A stretch of DNA of 64,000 nucleotides from Glycomyces fuscus (GCA_002529455.1 NYMS01000013.1:100928-164927), one strand, 5' to 3'; numbered from the stretch's first letter, positions 18,938-28,085 are shown. The notes: a model not told the origin generated them from the letters alone. Numbers and translations are program-made.

Positions 18938-20109
18938 TGGGCGAGCCCGTGCCCGTGCTGCTGGTCGGGGTCCACGGCCACGGCCGCACCCACCTGCGCT
19001 CCCTGCGCACGCTGGCGGAGAGCGGCCTGGTCCGGCTCGTGGGCGTGTGCGACCAGCGTCCCCCGGAGGAGGGCGACGACCTGGAGGGGCACGGGCCGCT
19101 GCCCTGCCACGCCGACCTGGGCGAGGCGATCGAGCGGACCGGTGCGCGGATCACCGTCCTGGCCACACCCATCCACACCCACCTGCCCCTGGCCCGCACC
19201 GCGCTGGAGCACGGGTCCCACCTGCTGCTGGAGAAGCCCACCACCGCGACCCTGGCCGAGTTCGAGGAGCTCACCGCGGCCGTGGACGCCTCCGGGCTGG
19301 CCTGCCAGGTGGGCTTCCAGAGCCTGGGGTCGGCCGCCGTGGAGGCCGTGCGCACTCTGGTGCGCGAGGGCGCGGTGGGGCGTGTGCGCGGTATCGGGGG
19401 TTCGGGCACCTGGGTGCGCACCTCGGCCTACTACGACCGCGCCCCCTGGGCGGGGCGGCGCCGCCTCCAGGGGCGCGACGTGGTGGACGGGGCGCTGACC
19501 AACCCCTTCGCCCACGCCCTGGCCACCGCGATGGCCGTGGCCGGAGCGGCCTCCGAGGCGCCGCGGGACGTGGAGCTGGAGATGTTCCACGCCCACCCCA
19601 TCGAGGCCGACGACACCTCGTGCGTGCGCGTGCGCACCGCCGACGGGCTGCCCATCACCCTGGCGGTGACCCTGTGCGCGCCCGAGCACCTGCCGCCGCG
19701 CCTGGTGGTGCACGGCGACCTGGGGCGCATCGAGTTCGAGTACACGCTGGACCGGGTCACCGTGCACCGGCCGGGCCGGGCCCCGGCCACCACCACGCAC
19801 CCGCGCACCCACCTGCTGACCAACCTGGTCGGCCACGTGCGGGGGGACGAGCCGCTGCTGGTGCCGCCCCGGGCCACCCGGGCGTTCATGCACGTGCTCG
19901 AAGCGGTGCGCACCGCGCCCGACCCGGTGGCGCTGCCCGAGGGCATGCAGCACGTGTACCGCACCGACGAGGGGGTGCGCCGGGTCATCCCCGGCATCGA
20001 CGCCCTCATCCACCGCAGCGCCGAGAACCTGGCGCTGTTCTCCGAACTCGACCCCGCCTGGTCCCCCGCCGCCCGGACGGGACCGGCCGACACGAAGGCC
20101 ACACCGTGA
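18937..20109 (+). CDS. Gfo/Idh/MocA oxidoreductase (second of a coupled pair)
   Basis: A 390-residue family member with Rossmann start VLLVGVHGHGRTH and the EKP signature LLEKPTTATLAEF. The start overlaps the stop of the previous gene (TGATG), so the two are translationally coupled. The usual catalytic His-containing motif is replaced by VDGALTNPFAHALATAM, in which the HAL element keeps a histidine. Two different Gfo/Idh proteins side by side suggest either a heteromeric enzyme or two successive oxidation/reduction steps on one sugar. Confidence 0.9.
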   Translation: MGEPVPVLLVGVHGHGRTHLRSLRTLAESGLVRLVGVCDQRPPEEGDDLEGHGPLPCHADLGEAIERTGARITVLATPIHTHLPLARTALEHGSHLLLEKPTTATLAEFEELTAAVDASGLACQVGFQSLGSAAVEAVRTLVREGAVGRVRGIGGSGTWVRTSAYYDRAPWAGRRRLQGRDVVDGALTNPFAHALATAMAVAGAASEAPRDVELEMFHAHPIEADDTSCVRVRTADGLPITLAVTLCAPEHLPPRLVVHGDLGRIEFEYTLDRVTVHRPGRAPATTTHPRTHLLTNLVGHVRGDEPLLVPPRATRAFMHVLEAVRTAPDPVALPEGMQHVYRTDEGVRRVIPGIDALIHRSAENLALFSELDPAWSPAARTGPADTKATP

Positions 20110-20984
20110 ACACGCTGACCCTGGACGGTTGCGTCCTGGCCGTCCTCAGGGACGGAACCGACATCGAGCCGACCCTGTCGCCGCGCCCCTACCTGCACCC
20201 GGTGCGCACCCTCGCGGGGACGCCGGTCACCGAGGAGCGGCCCGCCGACCACCTGCACCACTTCGGGGTGAGCGTGGCCGTGCCCGACGTGTCGGGGGTG
20301 AGCTTCTGGGGCGGGCGCACCTTCACCCGAGACCGGGGCTCGGTGCTGCTGGACAACCACGGCCGGCAGCGGCACGTGTCCTGGCTGGAGCTGGCCGCGG
20401 ACCGGCGTGTCGAGGCGCTGTCGTGGACCGGCCCGGACGGGGTCGAGATGCTGAGCGAGGAGCGCACCGTGCGGGCCGCGGGCCTGGACGGGCGCACCTG
20501 GGTCCTGGACGTGCGCGTACAGCTGCGCAACACCTCCGGACGCGACCTGAGTATCGGCAGCCCCGCCACCAACGGCCGCCCCGGTGCCGGGTACGGGGGC
20601 CTGTTCTGGCGCGCGCCCGTGGCCGCCGTCCCGCCCGCCGTCCTCGGCGCGGGCGGGCTGGAGGGCGAGGCGGCCCTGCACGGCTCGCGCGCGGAGTGGC
20701 TGGCCCTGGTCGGCGGTGACAGGGCCGGGAGCGAGGCCGACGGGAGTACCGGTAGCGGGGAGTGGACCCTGCTCTTCCTCCAGCCGGGGGAGCACACCGA
20801 CCCGTGGTTCCTGCGGGCCGAGGAGTACCCCGGGGTGGGGCCCGCCCTGGCGTGGGACGCGCGGCTGCCCCTGCCCGAGGGCGGGCGCCTGGAGCGGCGG
20901 CTGCGCGTGGCGGTGCGCGACGGACGCACCGGCGGAGCCGGGGAGCTGGCGGCCCTGGCCGGGGCCGCGCGGGAGCTGCCCTGA
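20106..20984 (+). CDS. PmoA-like protein (DUF6807)
   Basis: A 292-residue protein of the PmoA/DUF6807 family, whose name comes from a methane-oxidation gene but whose actinobacterial members occur beside sugar oxidoreductases. Recognisable parts are SPRPYLHPVRTLAG, DHLHHFGVSVA, GFGGLFWRA-like GYGGLFWRAP and the C-terminal LQPGEHTDPWFLR. The GTG start overlaps the preceding stop by four bases (GTGA), so it is coupled to the oxidoreductase pair. A beta-rich fold acting on carbohydrate is likely; the reaction is not established. A terminator follows at 21145. Confidence 0.85.
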   Translation: MNTLTLDGCVLAVLRDGTDIEPTLSPRPYLHPVRTLAGTPVTEERPADHLHHFGVSVAVPDVSGVSFWGGRTFTRDRGSVLLDNHGRQRHVSWLELAADRRVEALSWTGPDGVEMLSEERTVRAAGLDGRTWVLDVRVQLRNTSGRDLSIGSPATNGRPGAGYGGLFWRAPVAAVPPAVLGAGGLEGEAALHGSRAEWLALVGGDRAGSEADGSTGSGEWTLLFLQPGEHTDPWFLRAEEYPGVGPALAWDARLPLPEGGRLERRLRVAVRDGRTGGAGELAALAGAARELP

Positions 20985-21296
20985 ACCCGTGGCCCCGGGG
21001 ACGGGACCCGCGACGGGACCGGAGGCGGCCCCGCCGCAGGTCCGTGAGGTGAGGCGGGTCCGCACGGCGGTCACGTGGACCGGCGGACGGGAACGCACAC
21101 GCCCGGGCGTGGGAGCGGGCCCGTGAGGAAGGCCCTGTGAGGTACGGGGGCGGATCCCGCAGGATCCGCCCCCGCGCCCGTACGGCCGGGCGCAGCACGA
21201 AAACGGCAGGACCCCGAACACGCGGCGGCACCAGTGCCCCGCACGCCTGTGGACAACCCCCCGGACAGCGGGGGCGAGGGAAGGAAGACAACACCC
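20985..21296. other. Intergenic region after the PmoA-like gene
   Basis: 312 bases holding the terminator at 21145 and then the leader of the epimerase gene. No gene is seen. Confidence 0.5.
21145..21174 (+). terminator. Terminator of the Gfo/Idh-PmoA operon
   Basis: A perfect 13-bp stem with loop CGCA, 160 bases after the PmoA-like stop. It separates the oxidoreductase operon from the epimerase gene. Confidence 0.65.
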
Positions 21297-22181
21297 ATGC
21301 GCGTTCTCGTCACCGGCGGCTCCGGACGGCTCGGCCGCAGCGTCGTGGCCACCCTGGCCGCACGCGGACACCAGGTGACCTCCGTGGACACCGCCGCGGC
21401 CGACCAGCCCGAGGGAGTCGAGGCGGTCACCGCCGACCTGCTGGACCCGGCGGCGCTGGAGGAGGCCTTCACCCGGGCCCGTCCCGAGGCCGTCGTCCAC
21501 CTGGCCGGGATCGCGGTGCCCTTCGCCCGCCCCGACGTGGAGACCCTCCAGGTCAACACCGGCCTGGCCTGGGCGGTGCTCTCCGCCGCCGTCGCCCACG
21601 GCGCCCACTCGGCGGTGGCCGCCTCCAGCCCCACCGTCTACGGGTACAACACCCCCTCCTGGTCCCCCCGGTACCTGCCCCTGGACGAGGCCCACCCGGT
21701 CACGCCCTGGCACGCCTACGGGCTGAGCAAGGCGATCATCGAGGACACCGTGCGCGCCCTGGCGCGCACCTCCGCCGCCTGCGTCCTGTCGTGCGTGCGA
21801 CCGGGCTACGTCGTGGCCCCCGAGGAGTGGGAGGGCGCGCCCACCCAGCTGGGCCACACCATGGCCGAACGGCTGGCCGACCCGGCCCTGGCCGCCACCT
21901 CCCTGTTCAACTACGTCGACGCCCGCGACGCCGCCGAGCTGTTCGCGCTGGTCATCGAGAACCCGGCCAAGGTCAGCGGCGGGCAGGTGTTCAACGCCAT
22001 GGCCCCCGACCCCCTGTCCGAGGTCCCGGTCGACACCCTGCTGCCCCTGCACCACCCCGGCACCGCCCCGGTGGCCGCCGCCCTGGCCGACGGCCGCGCG
22101 GTCTTCTCCTCGCAGGCGGCCCGCACCGCGCTGGGCTGGGCCCCCTCCCGGACCTGGCGCACACAGCTGCGCACCGCGTGA
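21297..22181 (+). CDS. NAD(P)-dependent epimerase/dehydratase
   Basis: A 294-residue extended short-chain dehydrogenase. The cofactor motif is VTGGSGRLGRS, the active-site serine lies in AASSPTVYGYN and the YxxxK pair in HAYGLSKAIIED. NAD(P) sugar epimerases and uronate dehydrogenases share this layout. An open frame reaches 21234, but AAGGAAG precedes the ATG at 21297. It has its own leader after a terminator, and is followed by the LacI regulator on the same strand. In this setting a sugar or sugar-acid dehydrogenase or epimerase is likely. Confidence 0.9.
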   Translation: MRVLVTGGSGRLGRSVVATLAARGHQVTSVDTAAADQPEGVEAVTADLLDPAALEEAFTRARPEAVVHLAGIAVPFARPDVETLQVNTGLAWAVLSAAVAHGAHSAVAASSPTVYGYNTPSWSPRYLPLDEAHPVTPWHAYGLSKAIIEDTVRALARTSAACVLSCVRPGYVVAPEEWEGAPTQLGHTMAERLADPALAATSLFNYVDARDAAELFALVIENPAKVSGGQVFNAMAPDPLSEVPVDTLLPLHHPGTAPVAAALADGRAVFSSQAARTALGWAPSRTWRTQLRTA

Positions 22182-22275
22182 AGCCGGTCGACCGCCTCCC
22201 CGGACGGGCTCGGGGCCGGCGGGGTCCGTGAGGCGTCCGAGCGTCCGTGAGCCGGTCGAGGGCTCCGCTAGGGTA

Positions 22276-22289
22276 GGAAAGAGTTTTCC
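22276..22289. promoter_or_regulatory. LacI-type operator before the LacI gene
   Basis: GGAAAGA-GTTTTCC, half-sites GGAAAGA and GGAAAAC. It lies 28 bases before the chosen GTG start of the regulator, a position suited to autorepression. Confidence 0.6.
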
Positions 22290-22317
22290 CATGGGCCGAG
22301 GCAGGAGAGGGAGCGGC

Positions 22318-23349
22318 GTGGAGTCCGGTTATGTGACGCTGGAACAGGTCGCCGAGCACGCCGGGGTGTCCCTGGCCACGGCGTCCAGGGTGATCAACGG
22401 CAGCACACGCCAGGTCAGCCAGCGTCTGCGGGACAAGGTGACCGCCAGCGCGCGGGAGCTCGGCTACCTCGCCAACGCCTCGGCCCAGACCCTGGCCCGC
22501 AACAGCAGCGCCCTGGTCGGCCTGCTCGTCCACGACATCTCCGACCCCTACTTCTCCTCGATCGCCGCCGGAGTCACCCGTCACACCGAGGAGCGGGGGC
22601 TGGTCCTGGTGCTGGGCACCACCAACCGCTCCGCGCAGAGGGAGGGCCGCATCCTGGCCATGCTGCGCGCGCACCGGGCCCGCGCGGTGGTGCTGGTCGG
22701 CTCGCGTTCCACCGACGAGGAGAGCAACCGGCGCCTGTCCGAGGAGATCCGCATGTTCCGCCGCCAGGGCGGGCGGGTGGCGTGCGTGTCCCAGGAGGGG
22801 CTGCCCGCGGACACGGTCACCCCCGACAACCACACCGGTGCCTCCGACCTGGCCCGCCGCCTCATCGCCCAGGGGCACCGGGAGTTCGCCATCCTGGCCG
22901 GGCCCACCGACCTGCAGACCGCCCGCGAGCGCCTGGACGGGTTCCACTCCGCGCTCTCGGGCGCGGGGCTGGAGCTGGCCCACCACAACGTGGTGCACGG
23001 CGCCTTCACCCGCGACGGCGGCTACGAGTCCACCCGACGGCTGATGGCGGTGGGCACCGACGCCACCTGCCTGTTCGCCGTCAACGACGTCATGGCCACG
23101 GGCGCGATGGCCGCGCTGCGCGACCTGGGCCTGCGGGTCCCCACCGACCTGTCGGTGGCCGGGTTCGACGACATCCCCACCCTGCGCGACCTCACCCCCG
23201 CGCTGACCACGGTGCGCCTGCCGCTGGAGGAGATGGGCGAACGGGCCGCGGCGCTCGCCCTGGACGGCGAGTCCAGCGGCCAGCCCCGCGTGGTCACCGT
23301 GCGCGGCGAGGTCGTCGAACGCGAGAGCACCGCGCCGCCCACCCGCTGA
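22318..23349 (+). CDS. LacI-family regulator of the carbohydrate locus
   Basis: A 343-residue LacI/GalR repressor. The helix-turn-helix and hinge are at residues 6-55 (TLEQVAEHAGVSLATASRVI), followed by the periplasmic-binding-protein-like sensor with VGLLVHDISDPYF and FAVNDVMATGAM. The frame opens at 22228 and has an ATG at 22291, but that ATG has no ribosome site and touches the operator; GGAGAGGGAG stands before the GTG at 22318. It probably represses itself, the importer, the oxidoreductases and the catabolic operon at 33.5 kb, all of which carry related operators. The inducer should be the transported sugar or a product. Confidence 0.92.
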   Translation: MESGYVTLEQVAEHAGVSLATASRVINGSTRQVSQRLRDKVTASARELGYLANASAQTLARNSSALVGLLVHDISDPYFSSIAAGVTRHTEERGLVLVLGTTNRSAQREGRILAMLRAHRARAVVLVGSRSTDEESNRRLSEEIRMFRRQGGRVACVSQEGLPADTVTPDNHTGASDLARRLIAQGHREFAILAGPTDLQTARERLDGFHSALSGAGLELAHHNVVHGAFTRDGGYESTRRLMAVGTDATCLFAVNDVMATGAMAALRDLGLRVPTDLSVAGFDDIPTLRDLTPALTTVRLPLEEMGERAAALALDGESSGQPRVVTVRGEVVERESTAPPTR

Positions 23350-23408
23350 GCCGCCCCGGGTGGTCCGACCGGCGCGGAACCGGTGGGTGGACGGCGGCTG
23401 GAGGGGGC

Positions 23409-24359
23409 TCAGGCGCGGGAGGCGTCCTCGGGGGCCGGCAGCCCGACTCCCGCCAGTTCCTCCAGTTGGCGCCACACCGACTCCATGGCCTTCGCCGGGG
23501 GTGCGCCCGTCAGGGAGGGCGGGTCGACCCGGACGGCCTGCCCCCTGACGCCGTTCTCCGGCGCGTACAGCTCCCCTCCCTGCGCCCCCGGGTCGGTGAG
23601 GGCGCGAAGCGCCGACCAGGCGGCGGTGTCCTTGCCCTGCGCCCAGGGTGTGTAGGGGTTGCGCCGCGCCGGTACCGTCTCGTCCCGGATCCCCGGTCGG
23701 CGGGGCGTCTTGGCGTCCACGCCGATGCCCGGCCGCGAGACCAGCGACGCCACCGGCAGTCCGGCCGCACGCAGGCGGCGGTCGAGTTCGAACGCGAACA
23801 TCTCCGTCACCGCCTTCGCCCTGGTGTAGGCGACGACACCGATGCGCGAGCCTCGCCGTACGTCCCCGACGCTCCTGCGCAGCAGGTCCACGAACCCGGT
23901 CGATGTGTGCACGATCCTCGTCGGTCCGCCGTACCGCTCCCCCGTGCGGACCATTCCCGGCAGCACCCCGGCCACCAGCACCACGTTGGCCACCACATGG
24001 GTGGCCAGCAGTGCGGGCAGACCGTCCGGGGTCCTGTCCGAGGCCCGCATCGACATCGAACCGCCGTTGAGCAGCAGCCCGTCGACGCGCTCCCGTTCGG
24101 CCAGCCGGACGGCGGCCTCAGCCACGGAGTCCCCTGAGGCCAGGTCCAGGAGCAGCAGGCTCAGGGACGCCGACGGCACCTGTCCGCGGATGGCGTTCCG
24201 GGCGGTCTCCAGCCGTTGGGCCGACCGTCCGGCGAGCACCACGTGCGCCCCGGCTCCGGCGAGCCGTTCGGCGGCGAAGTAACCGATACCCGCGTTCGCC
24301 CCCGTCACCACCACGGTGCGTCCGCCCTGATCGGGCAGCGCGTCGGGATTCCACGCCAT
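23409..24359 (-). CDS. Short-chain dehydrogenase/reductase
   Basis: A 316-residue classical-type SDR. The cofactor motif is VVTGANAGIGYF, the serine lies in VHTSTGF (about 153) and the YxxxK pair in AYTRAKAV (Tyr178, Lys182). The frame opens five codons earlier at a TTG, but AAGGGGG precedes the ATG at 24359. It resembles the retinol-dehydrogenase-like SDRs of actinobacteria, longer than average with a C-terminal extension. It is divergent from a TetR gene with two operators between them. Confidence 0.9.
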   Translation of the reverse strand: MAWNPDALPDQGGRTVVVTGANAGIGYFAAERLAGAGAHVVLAGRSAQRLETARNAIRGQVPSASLSLLLLDLASGDSVAEAAVRLAERERVDGLLLNGGSMSMRASDRTPDGLPALLATHVVANVVLVAGVLPGMVRTGERYGGPTRIVHTSTGFVDLLRRSVGDVRRGSRIGVVAYTRAKAVTEMFAFELDRRLRAAGLPVASLVSRPGIGVDAKTPRRPGIRDETVPARRNPYTPWAQGKDTAAWSALRALTDPGAQGGELYAPENGVRGQAVRVDPPSLTGAPPAKAMESVWRQLEELAGVGLPAPEDASRA

Positions 24360-24375
24360 GACATCCCCCTTCAAT

Positions 24376-24390
24376 CGGATAAGTTATCCG
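24376..24390. promoter_or_regulatory. TetR operator 1 (SDR/TetR)
   Basis: CGGATAA-G-TTATCCG, a perfect 15-bp palindrome 17 bases before the SDR start. Confidence 0.7.
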
Positions 24391-24407
24391 CTTACGGTAG
24401 CACCAAC

Positions 24408-24422
24408 CGGATAGTGAATCCG
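24408..24422. promoter_or_regulatory. TetR operator 2 (SDR/TetR)
   Basis: CGGAT-AGTGA-ATCCG, the same outer half-sites as operator 1, with the centre 32 bp away. It is 21 bases before the TetR start. Confidence 0.65.
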
Positions 24423-24442
24423 CTTGCGGGTAGGATGTGCCC

Positions 24443-24982
24443 ATGAACGCACTCCGCGCCGACGCGGCCCGCAGCCGCGAGCGGATCCTCGAGGCCGCCC
24501 GACGGAGCGACCCCAAGGACCTCCGTCTCAACGACGTCGCCCGCGAGGCCGGGGTGGGCGTCGGAACCGTCTACCGCCACTTCGCCACGGCCCACGCCCT
24601 CGTGGAGGAACTCACCGTCGAGGCCCTGGAACGGCTCAGCGCGATCGCCCGCCAGGCCTCCGCCGACCCCGATCCCGGGCACGGCTTCGAGACGGCCCTG
24701 CGCGCCGTCGTGGACCTGCACCTGGAGGCGGGCGGCCTCCAGGCGGTCCTCCTCGCCAACGAGGACGTCAGCGAGGAGGTCGCGGCCCTCAAGGCCGCGA
24801 TCCTCACAGGGCTCGGCGACGTGCTCGCGAGGGCCCAGGCGTCCGGCGCCGTGCGCCCGGACCTCTCGACGGCCCAGGTCGAACGCCTGGTCTGCGGCAT
24901 TGAGCACGCCGTCCGCCTCGGCCCGCCCGGGGACCGCGACGTCTTCGTGGACACCCTCGTCAGCGGTCTGCGGGCACACTGA
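24443..24982 (+). CDS. TetR-family repressor
   Basis: A 179-residue TetR-family protein with the helix-turn-helix at about residues 8-52 (DVAREAGVGVGTVYRHFATA) and a short helical ligand domain. A GTG six bases earlier is an alternative start. Divergent from the SDR gene with two near-identical palindromes in the 83-bp gap; it is therefore the probable repressor of both genes. The inducer is unknown. Confidence 0.9.
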   Translation: MNALRADAARSRERILEAARRSDPKDLRLNDVAREAGVGVGTVYRHFATAHALVEELTVEALERLSAIARQASADPDPGHGFETALRAVVDLHLEAGGLQAVLLANEDVSEEVAALKAAILTGLGDVLARAQASGAVRPDLSTAQVERLVCGIEHAVRLGPPGDRDVFVDTLVSGLRAH

Positions 24983-25033
24983 CCGGCACTCCCCGCCAGG
25001 GGCCCGGCCCGTCGCGCCCAACGGGCTCCCGCC

Positions 25034-25447
25034 TCAGGCGCGCACCGAACGGCCCAGGCCCAGGATCAGCACCGCCCCGACCAGGACGTGCATCCCCTCC
25101 AGCACCAGCACGGCCACCGGCGCGGCACCGCTGGTGAGCGGTCCGGCCAGGGAGAGCACGAGCACGACGCAGGCGGTGGCCGTCCACGCCCGCCGGGGCC
25201 GCCGCGCCGTGCGCTCCAGCACCGCGAGCAGCCCCCAGGCCGCCGCGGCGCTGACCAGGCCCGCGAAGGCCACGGCCCCCGGTCCCACGGGCTGGGGCCG
25301 CCCTCCGGGGAAGGCGGTCAGGTCCGCGCCCAGCAGCGGAACGGCCAGAGCCCACAGGGCCAGCGGAGCGAGCACCGCGGCGGCCGCGGTCAGCAGCCGC
25401 CGCGGCCGGGTGGAGGAGGTGCGGGTGGTGGATCCGGTGGTGGCCAT
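25034..25447 (-). CDS. DUF6069 membrane protein
   Basis: A 137-residue integral membrane protein with four predicted helices, matching the actinobacterial DUF6069 family: LTAFPGGRPQPVGPGAVAF follows helix 1, and the last helix reads MHVLVGAVLILGLG. GGGGAAG stands before the ATG at 25447; the frame opens four codons earlier. It is divergent from a two-component system. The function is not known. Confidence 0.75.
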   Translation of the reverse strand: MATTGSTTRTSSTRPRRLLTAAAAVLAPLALWALAVPLLGADLTAFPGGRPQPVGPGAVAFAGLVSAAAAWGLLAVLERTARRPRRAWTATACVVLVLSLAGPLTSGAAPVAVLVLEGMHVLVGAVLILGLGRSVRA

Positions 25448-25762
25448 GGTCTTCCCCAACGTCGTCGGTCGCGGTGCGGCGCGGTCCGGGCCTCACCCCG
25501 GGCCGGCGGGCCGAGTCCGCCCGCGTCCCCCGGACGGAAACGCCCTCCGTCCGGTCCGGAGCCTCACCGCCCGGCCCCGCGCCGCCGGGACACCGGGGCC
25601 GCACCGGTGTGGTGGCGGCCCCCGAACGTCCCGACCCCACACTCCACGGCGCGGTGCGACCGCCGCATCGGTCCCGCGGCGGGAACGGGACCGACCGGGG
25701 ACGGGGCCGTATCCGACTTTGGTCGGTGTCGGCGCGGGGACGCCCGGAGCTACGCTGACCGG
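25448..25762. other. Divergent region between DUF6069 and histidine kinase genes
   Basis: 315 bases of GC-rich sequence. An 8-bp inverted repeat CCGGACGG/CCGTCCGG lies at 25540-25564 and a compact inverted repeat at 25713-25726. No gene is seen. Confidence 0.5.
25713..25726. promoter_or_regulatory. Inverted repeat before the histidine kinase gene
   Basis: CCGAC-TTTG-GTCGG, 36 bases before the kinase start. It is a candidate site for the adjacent NarL-type response regulator. Confidence 0.35.
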
Positions 25763-26947
25763 GTGCGAAGCCCGATCGACGAGGACACCCGGCCCGCGCG
25801 CCGCAGCTCTCCGCGGGCCCTGGCCGCCGTGGTCTGCCTGGTCTGCCTCCAGGTCGCGGCGACGGTCTGGGCCCGCTGGGAGGGCCACACCGCGCCCTGG
25901 ACGCGGGAGACGGACCTGGCCGTCGGACTCGCGGCCTGCGTGTCCTCCCCCGTCCTGCTGCGGTGGCCGGTCACCGGCGCGCTGGGCGCGGCCCTCCTCT
26001 CCGTCCTCTCCCCCGCCGCCACCCCGGCGGCGGCGCTGGGCGTGCTCCAGGTCGCCCACCGGCGCCCCTTCCCGCTGGCCGTGGCGGTCGCCGCGGCCGC
26101 GGTCGCCGCGCACGCGGTCCAGGGGCTGCTCCAGCCCAGCACCCAGATCTCCTACGGCTGGTGGCTGGCCCTGGTCGCCGCGGCCACCGGCGCGCTGGTG
26201 GGCTGGGGTGCCCTGGCCCGGGCCCGCCGCGCGCTGGTGATGTCGCTGTGCGAGCGCGCCCGCCGCGCCGAGGCCGAGCAGGGCCGCCGGGTGGCCGAGG
26301 CGCGCATGCTGGAGCGCACCCGCATCGCCCGCGAGATGCACGACGTGCTCGCCCACCGGCTGTCCCTGCTGGCCACCTACGCCGGAGCGCTGGAGTACCG
26401 GCCCGACGCCCCGCCCGAACAGCTCGCCCGCGCCGCCGGGGTGGTGCGCACCGGCGTCCACCAGGCCCTGGAGGAGCTGCGCGAGGTGATCGGCGTGCTG
26501 CGGGAGGAGGAGCCCGAGGCGGGAGGAGGCCCCCAACCGGTCCTGTCCGACGTCCCCCGCCTGGTGGAGGAGGCGCGCGGGGCGGGGGAGCACGTGGAGC
26601 TGCGCGACGCGGTGGCCGACCCCGGGCCCCTGCCCGCCTCCACCGGCCGCACCGCCTACCGCCTGGTCCAGGAGGGCCTGACCAACGCCCGCAAGCACGC
26701 GCCCGGCCAACCGGTGCTCGTACGGATGCGGGGCGGCCCCGGCGAGGGCCTGGTGATCGACCTGTCCAACCCCGTCCCCGTGTCCGCCGGAGCGCCCCTC
26801 CCCGGGGAGACGGCACCCCTGGCACCGGGCAGCGGGACCGGGCTGGTCGGCCTGACCGAGCGGGTACGCCTGGCCGGAGGGCGGCTCGACCACGAGCGCA
26901 CACCCGAGGGTTTCCGCCTGCGCGCCTCGCTACCATGGTCGGCATGA
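25763..26947 (+). CDS. DesK/NarL-type sensor histidine kinase
   Basis: A 394-residue membrane kinase. Four to six membrane helices occupy residues 15-160, then a HisKA_3 dimerisation domain with the phosphorylated His193 in RIAREMHDVLAHRL, and a HATPase domain (YRLVQEGLTNARKHAPG, then GTGLVGLTERVRLAGG). A GTG start is chosen because the earlier frame is non-coding. Its stop overlaps the response regulator start by four bases (ATGA), so the pair is co-translated. There is no extracellular sensor domain, so it probably senses the membrane state. Confidence 0.93.
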   Translation: MRSPIDEDTRPARRSSPRALAAVVCLVCLQVAATVWARWEGHTAPWTRETDLAVGLAACVSSPVLLRWPVTGALGAALLSVLSPAATPAAALGVLQVAHRRPFPLAVAVAAAAVAAHAVQGLLQPSTQISYGWWLALVAAATGALVGWGALARARRALVMSLCERARRAEAEQGRRVAEARMLERTRIAREMHDVLAHRLSLLATYAGALEYRPDAPPEQLARAAGVVRTGVHQALEELREVIGVLREEEPEAGGGPQPVLSDVPRLVEEARGAGEHVELRDAVADPGPLPASTGRTAYRLVQEGLTNARKHAPGQPVLVRMRGGPGEGLVIDLSNPVPVSAGAPLPGETAPLAPGSGTGLVGLTERVRLAGGRLDHERTPEGFRLRASLPWSA

Positions 26948-27597
26948 ACCGTGCGCCGCGTGTGCTCGTCGTCGACGACGACGCCCTCGTCCGCGGCGGA
27001 CTGACCATGATGCTCGACGGGGTCCACGGCATCACCGTGGTCGGCGAGGCCCGCGACGGGGACGAGGTGCTGGCCGCGGCCGACGCCCACCGCCCCGACG
27101 TCGTCCTGATGGACCTGCGCATGCCCCGCGTGGACGGCATCACCGCCACCCGAAGGCTGCGGGCGCGCACGTCCCCGCCCGAGGTCGTGGTGCTGACCAC
27201 CTTCGACACCGACGAGAACATCCTCCACGCACTGCGCGCCGGGGCCGGCGGCTTCCTGCTCAAGGACACCCCGCCCGCGCGGATCGTGGACGCGGTCCTG
27301 CGGGTGGCCGACGGCGAGCCCATCCTGTCCGCGAGCGTCACCCGGCGCCTGATGGACCGCACCGCCGTCCAGGCCGGGGCCCACGAGCGGGCCCGCACGG
27401 CGCTGGCCCGGCTCAGCCCGCGCGAGCACGAGGTGGCCTTGGCCGTGGCCCGGGGCTGCGCGAACGCGGAGATCGCCGCGCGGCTGTACATGAGCGTGGC
27501 CACGGTCAAGGCCCACGTCTCCAACATCCTGGCCAAGCTGGACCTGGACAACCGCACCCAGATCGCGCTGCTGGCCCACGACGCCGGACTGGCCTGA
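26944..27597 (+). CDS. NarL/LuxR-family response regulator
   Basis: A 217-residue response regulator. The receiver domain has the acidic pocket VVDDDALVRGG, the phosphoacceptor Asp57 in VVLMDLRMP, Thr in VVLTTFD and Lys in FLLKDTPP. The C-terminal LuxR helix-turn-helix covers about 150-212 (LSPREHEVALAVARG, then IAARLYMSVATVKAHVSNIL). It overlaps the kinase gene by four bases and is its partner. A hairpin follows the stop. Confidence 0.95.
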   Translation: MNRAPRVLVVDDDALVRGGLTMMLDGVHGITVVGEARDGDEVLAAADAHRPDVVLMDLRMPRVDGITATRRLRARTSPPEVVVLTTFDTDENILHALRAGAGGFLLKDTPPARIVDAVLRVADGEPILSASVTRRLMDRTAVQAGAHERARTALARLSPREHEVALAVARGCANAEIAARLYMSVATVKAHVSNILAKLDLDNRTQIALLAHDAGLA

Positions 27598-27608
27598 GCG
27601 CCCGGCGG

Positions 27609-27647
27609 CGGGGGACGGCTCCGGAGCCCGCCGGACGCCGTCCCCCG
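27609..27647 (+). terminator. Hairpin after the two-component operon
   Basis: An 11-bp perfect stem, CGGGGGACGGC with its complement, with a 17-base loop, starting 12 bases after the response regulator stop. Confidence 0.5.
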
Positions 27648-27707
27648 GCGGAGCCGCGTCCCGCCGACCCGCTCCCCCGGTCACCGCGGGCAGCCCGTCC
27701 CGCCGCC

Positions 27708-28085
27708 TCACACCCCGGCCCGCACCACCGCGCGGCGCCGCAGGGCCAGCCGCCCCGCACCCGCCCAGGAGAGCGCGACGATCCCCGCCATGACCAGGCG
27801 CGAGGTGAGCAGGTGCTCGGGCGGATAGAGGTTCCCGGTCAGGTAGAAGTCGATGAAGCCGTTCTCCATCACCGGCCGCCCGGTGCGCGCCCGCGACCAG
27901 TTCTCGATCTCGGTCAGGAAGCACGGCCAGTCGACGATGACGATGCCCAGCGCGTAGGCGGCCACCGCCAGGTGCACCCAGAACACCCGGGGCCGGCGCC
28001 AGGACAGGAAGCCGCCGAACACGACGAAGGCGAGGAAACCGAAGTGCAGGGCCGCCGCGGCGTGGCCCAGGAGGAGGGAGGTCAT
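27708..28085 (-). CDS. DUF2784 membrane protein
   Basis: A 125-residue membrane protein with four helices. Typical DUF2784 marks are HFGFLAFVVFGGFLSWRRP in helix 1, VDWPCFLTEIENW with its conserved Cys, then FIDFYLTGNLYPPEHL. It is convergent with the response regulator gene. No function has been established for the family. Confidence 0.85.
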   Translation of the reverse strand: MTSLLLGHAAAALHFGFLAFVVFGGFLSWRRPRVFWVHLAVAAYALGIVIVDWPCFLTEIENWSRARTGRPVMENGFIDFYLTGNLYPPEHLLTSRLVMAGIVALSWAGAGRLALRRRAVVRAGV

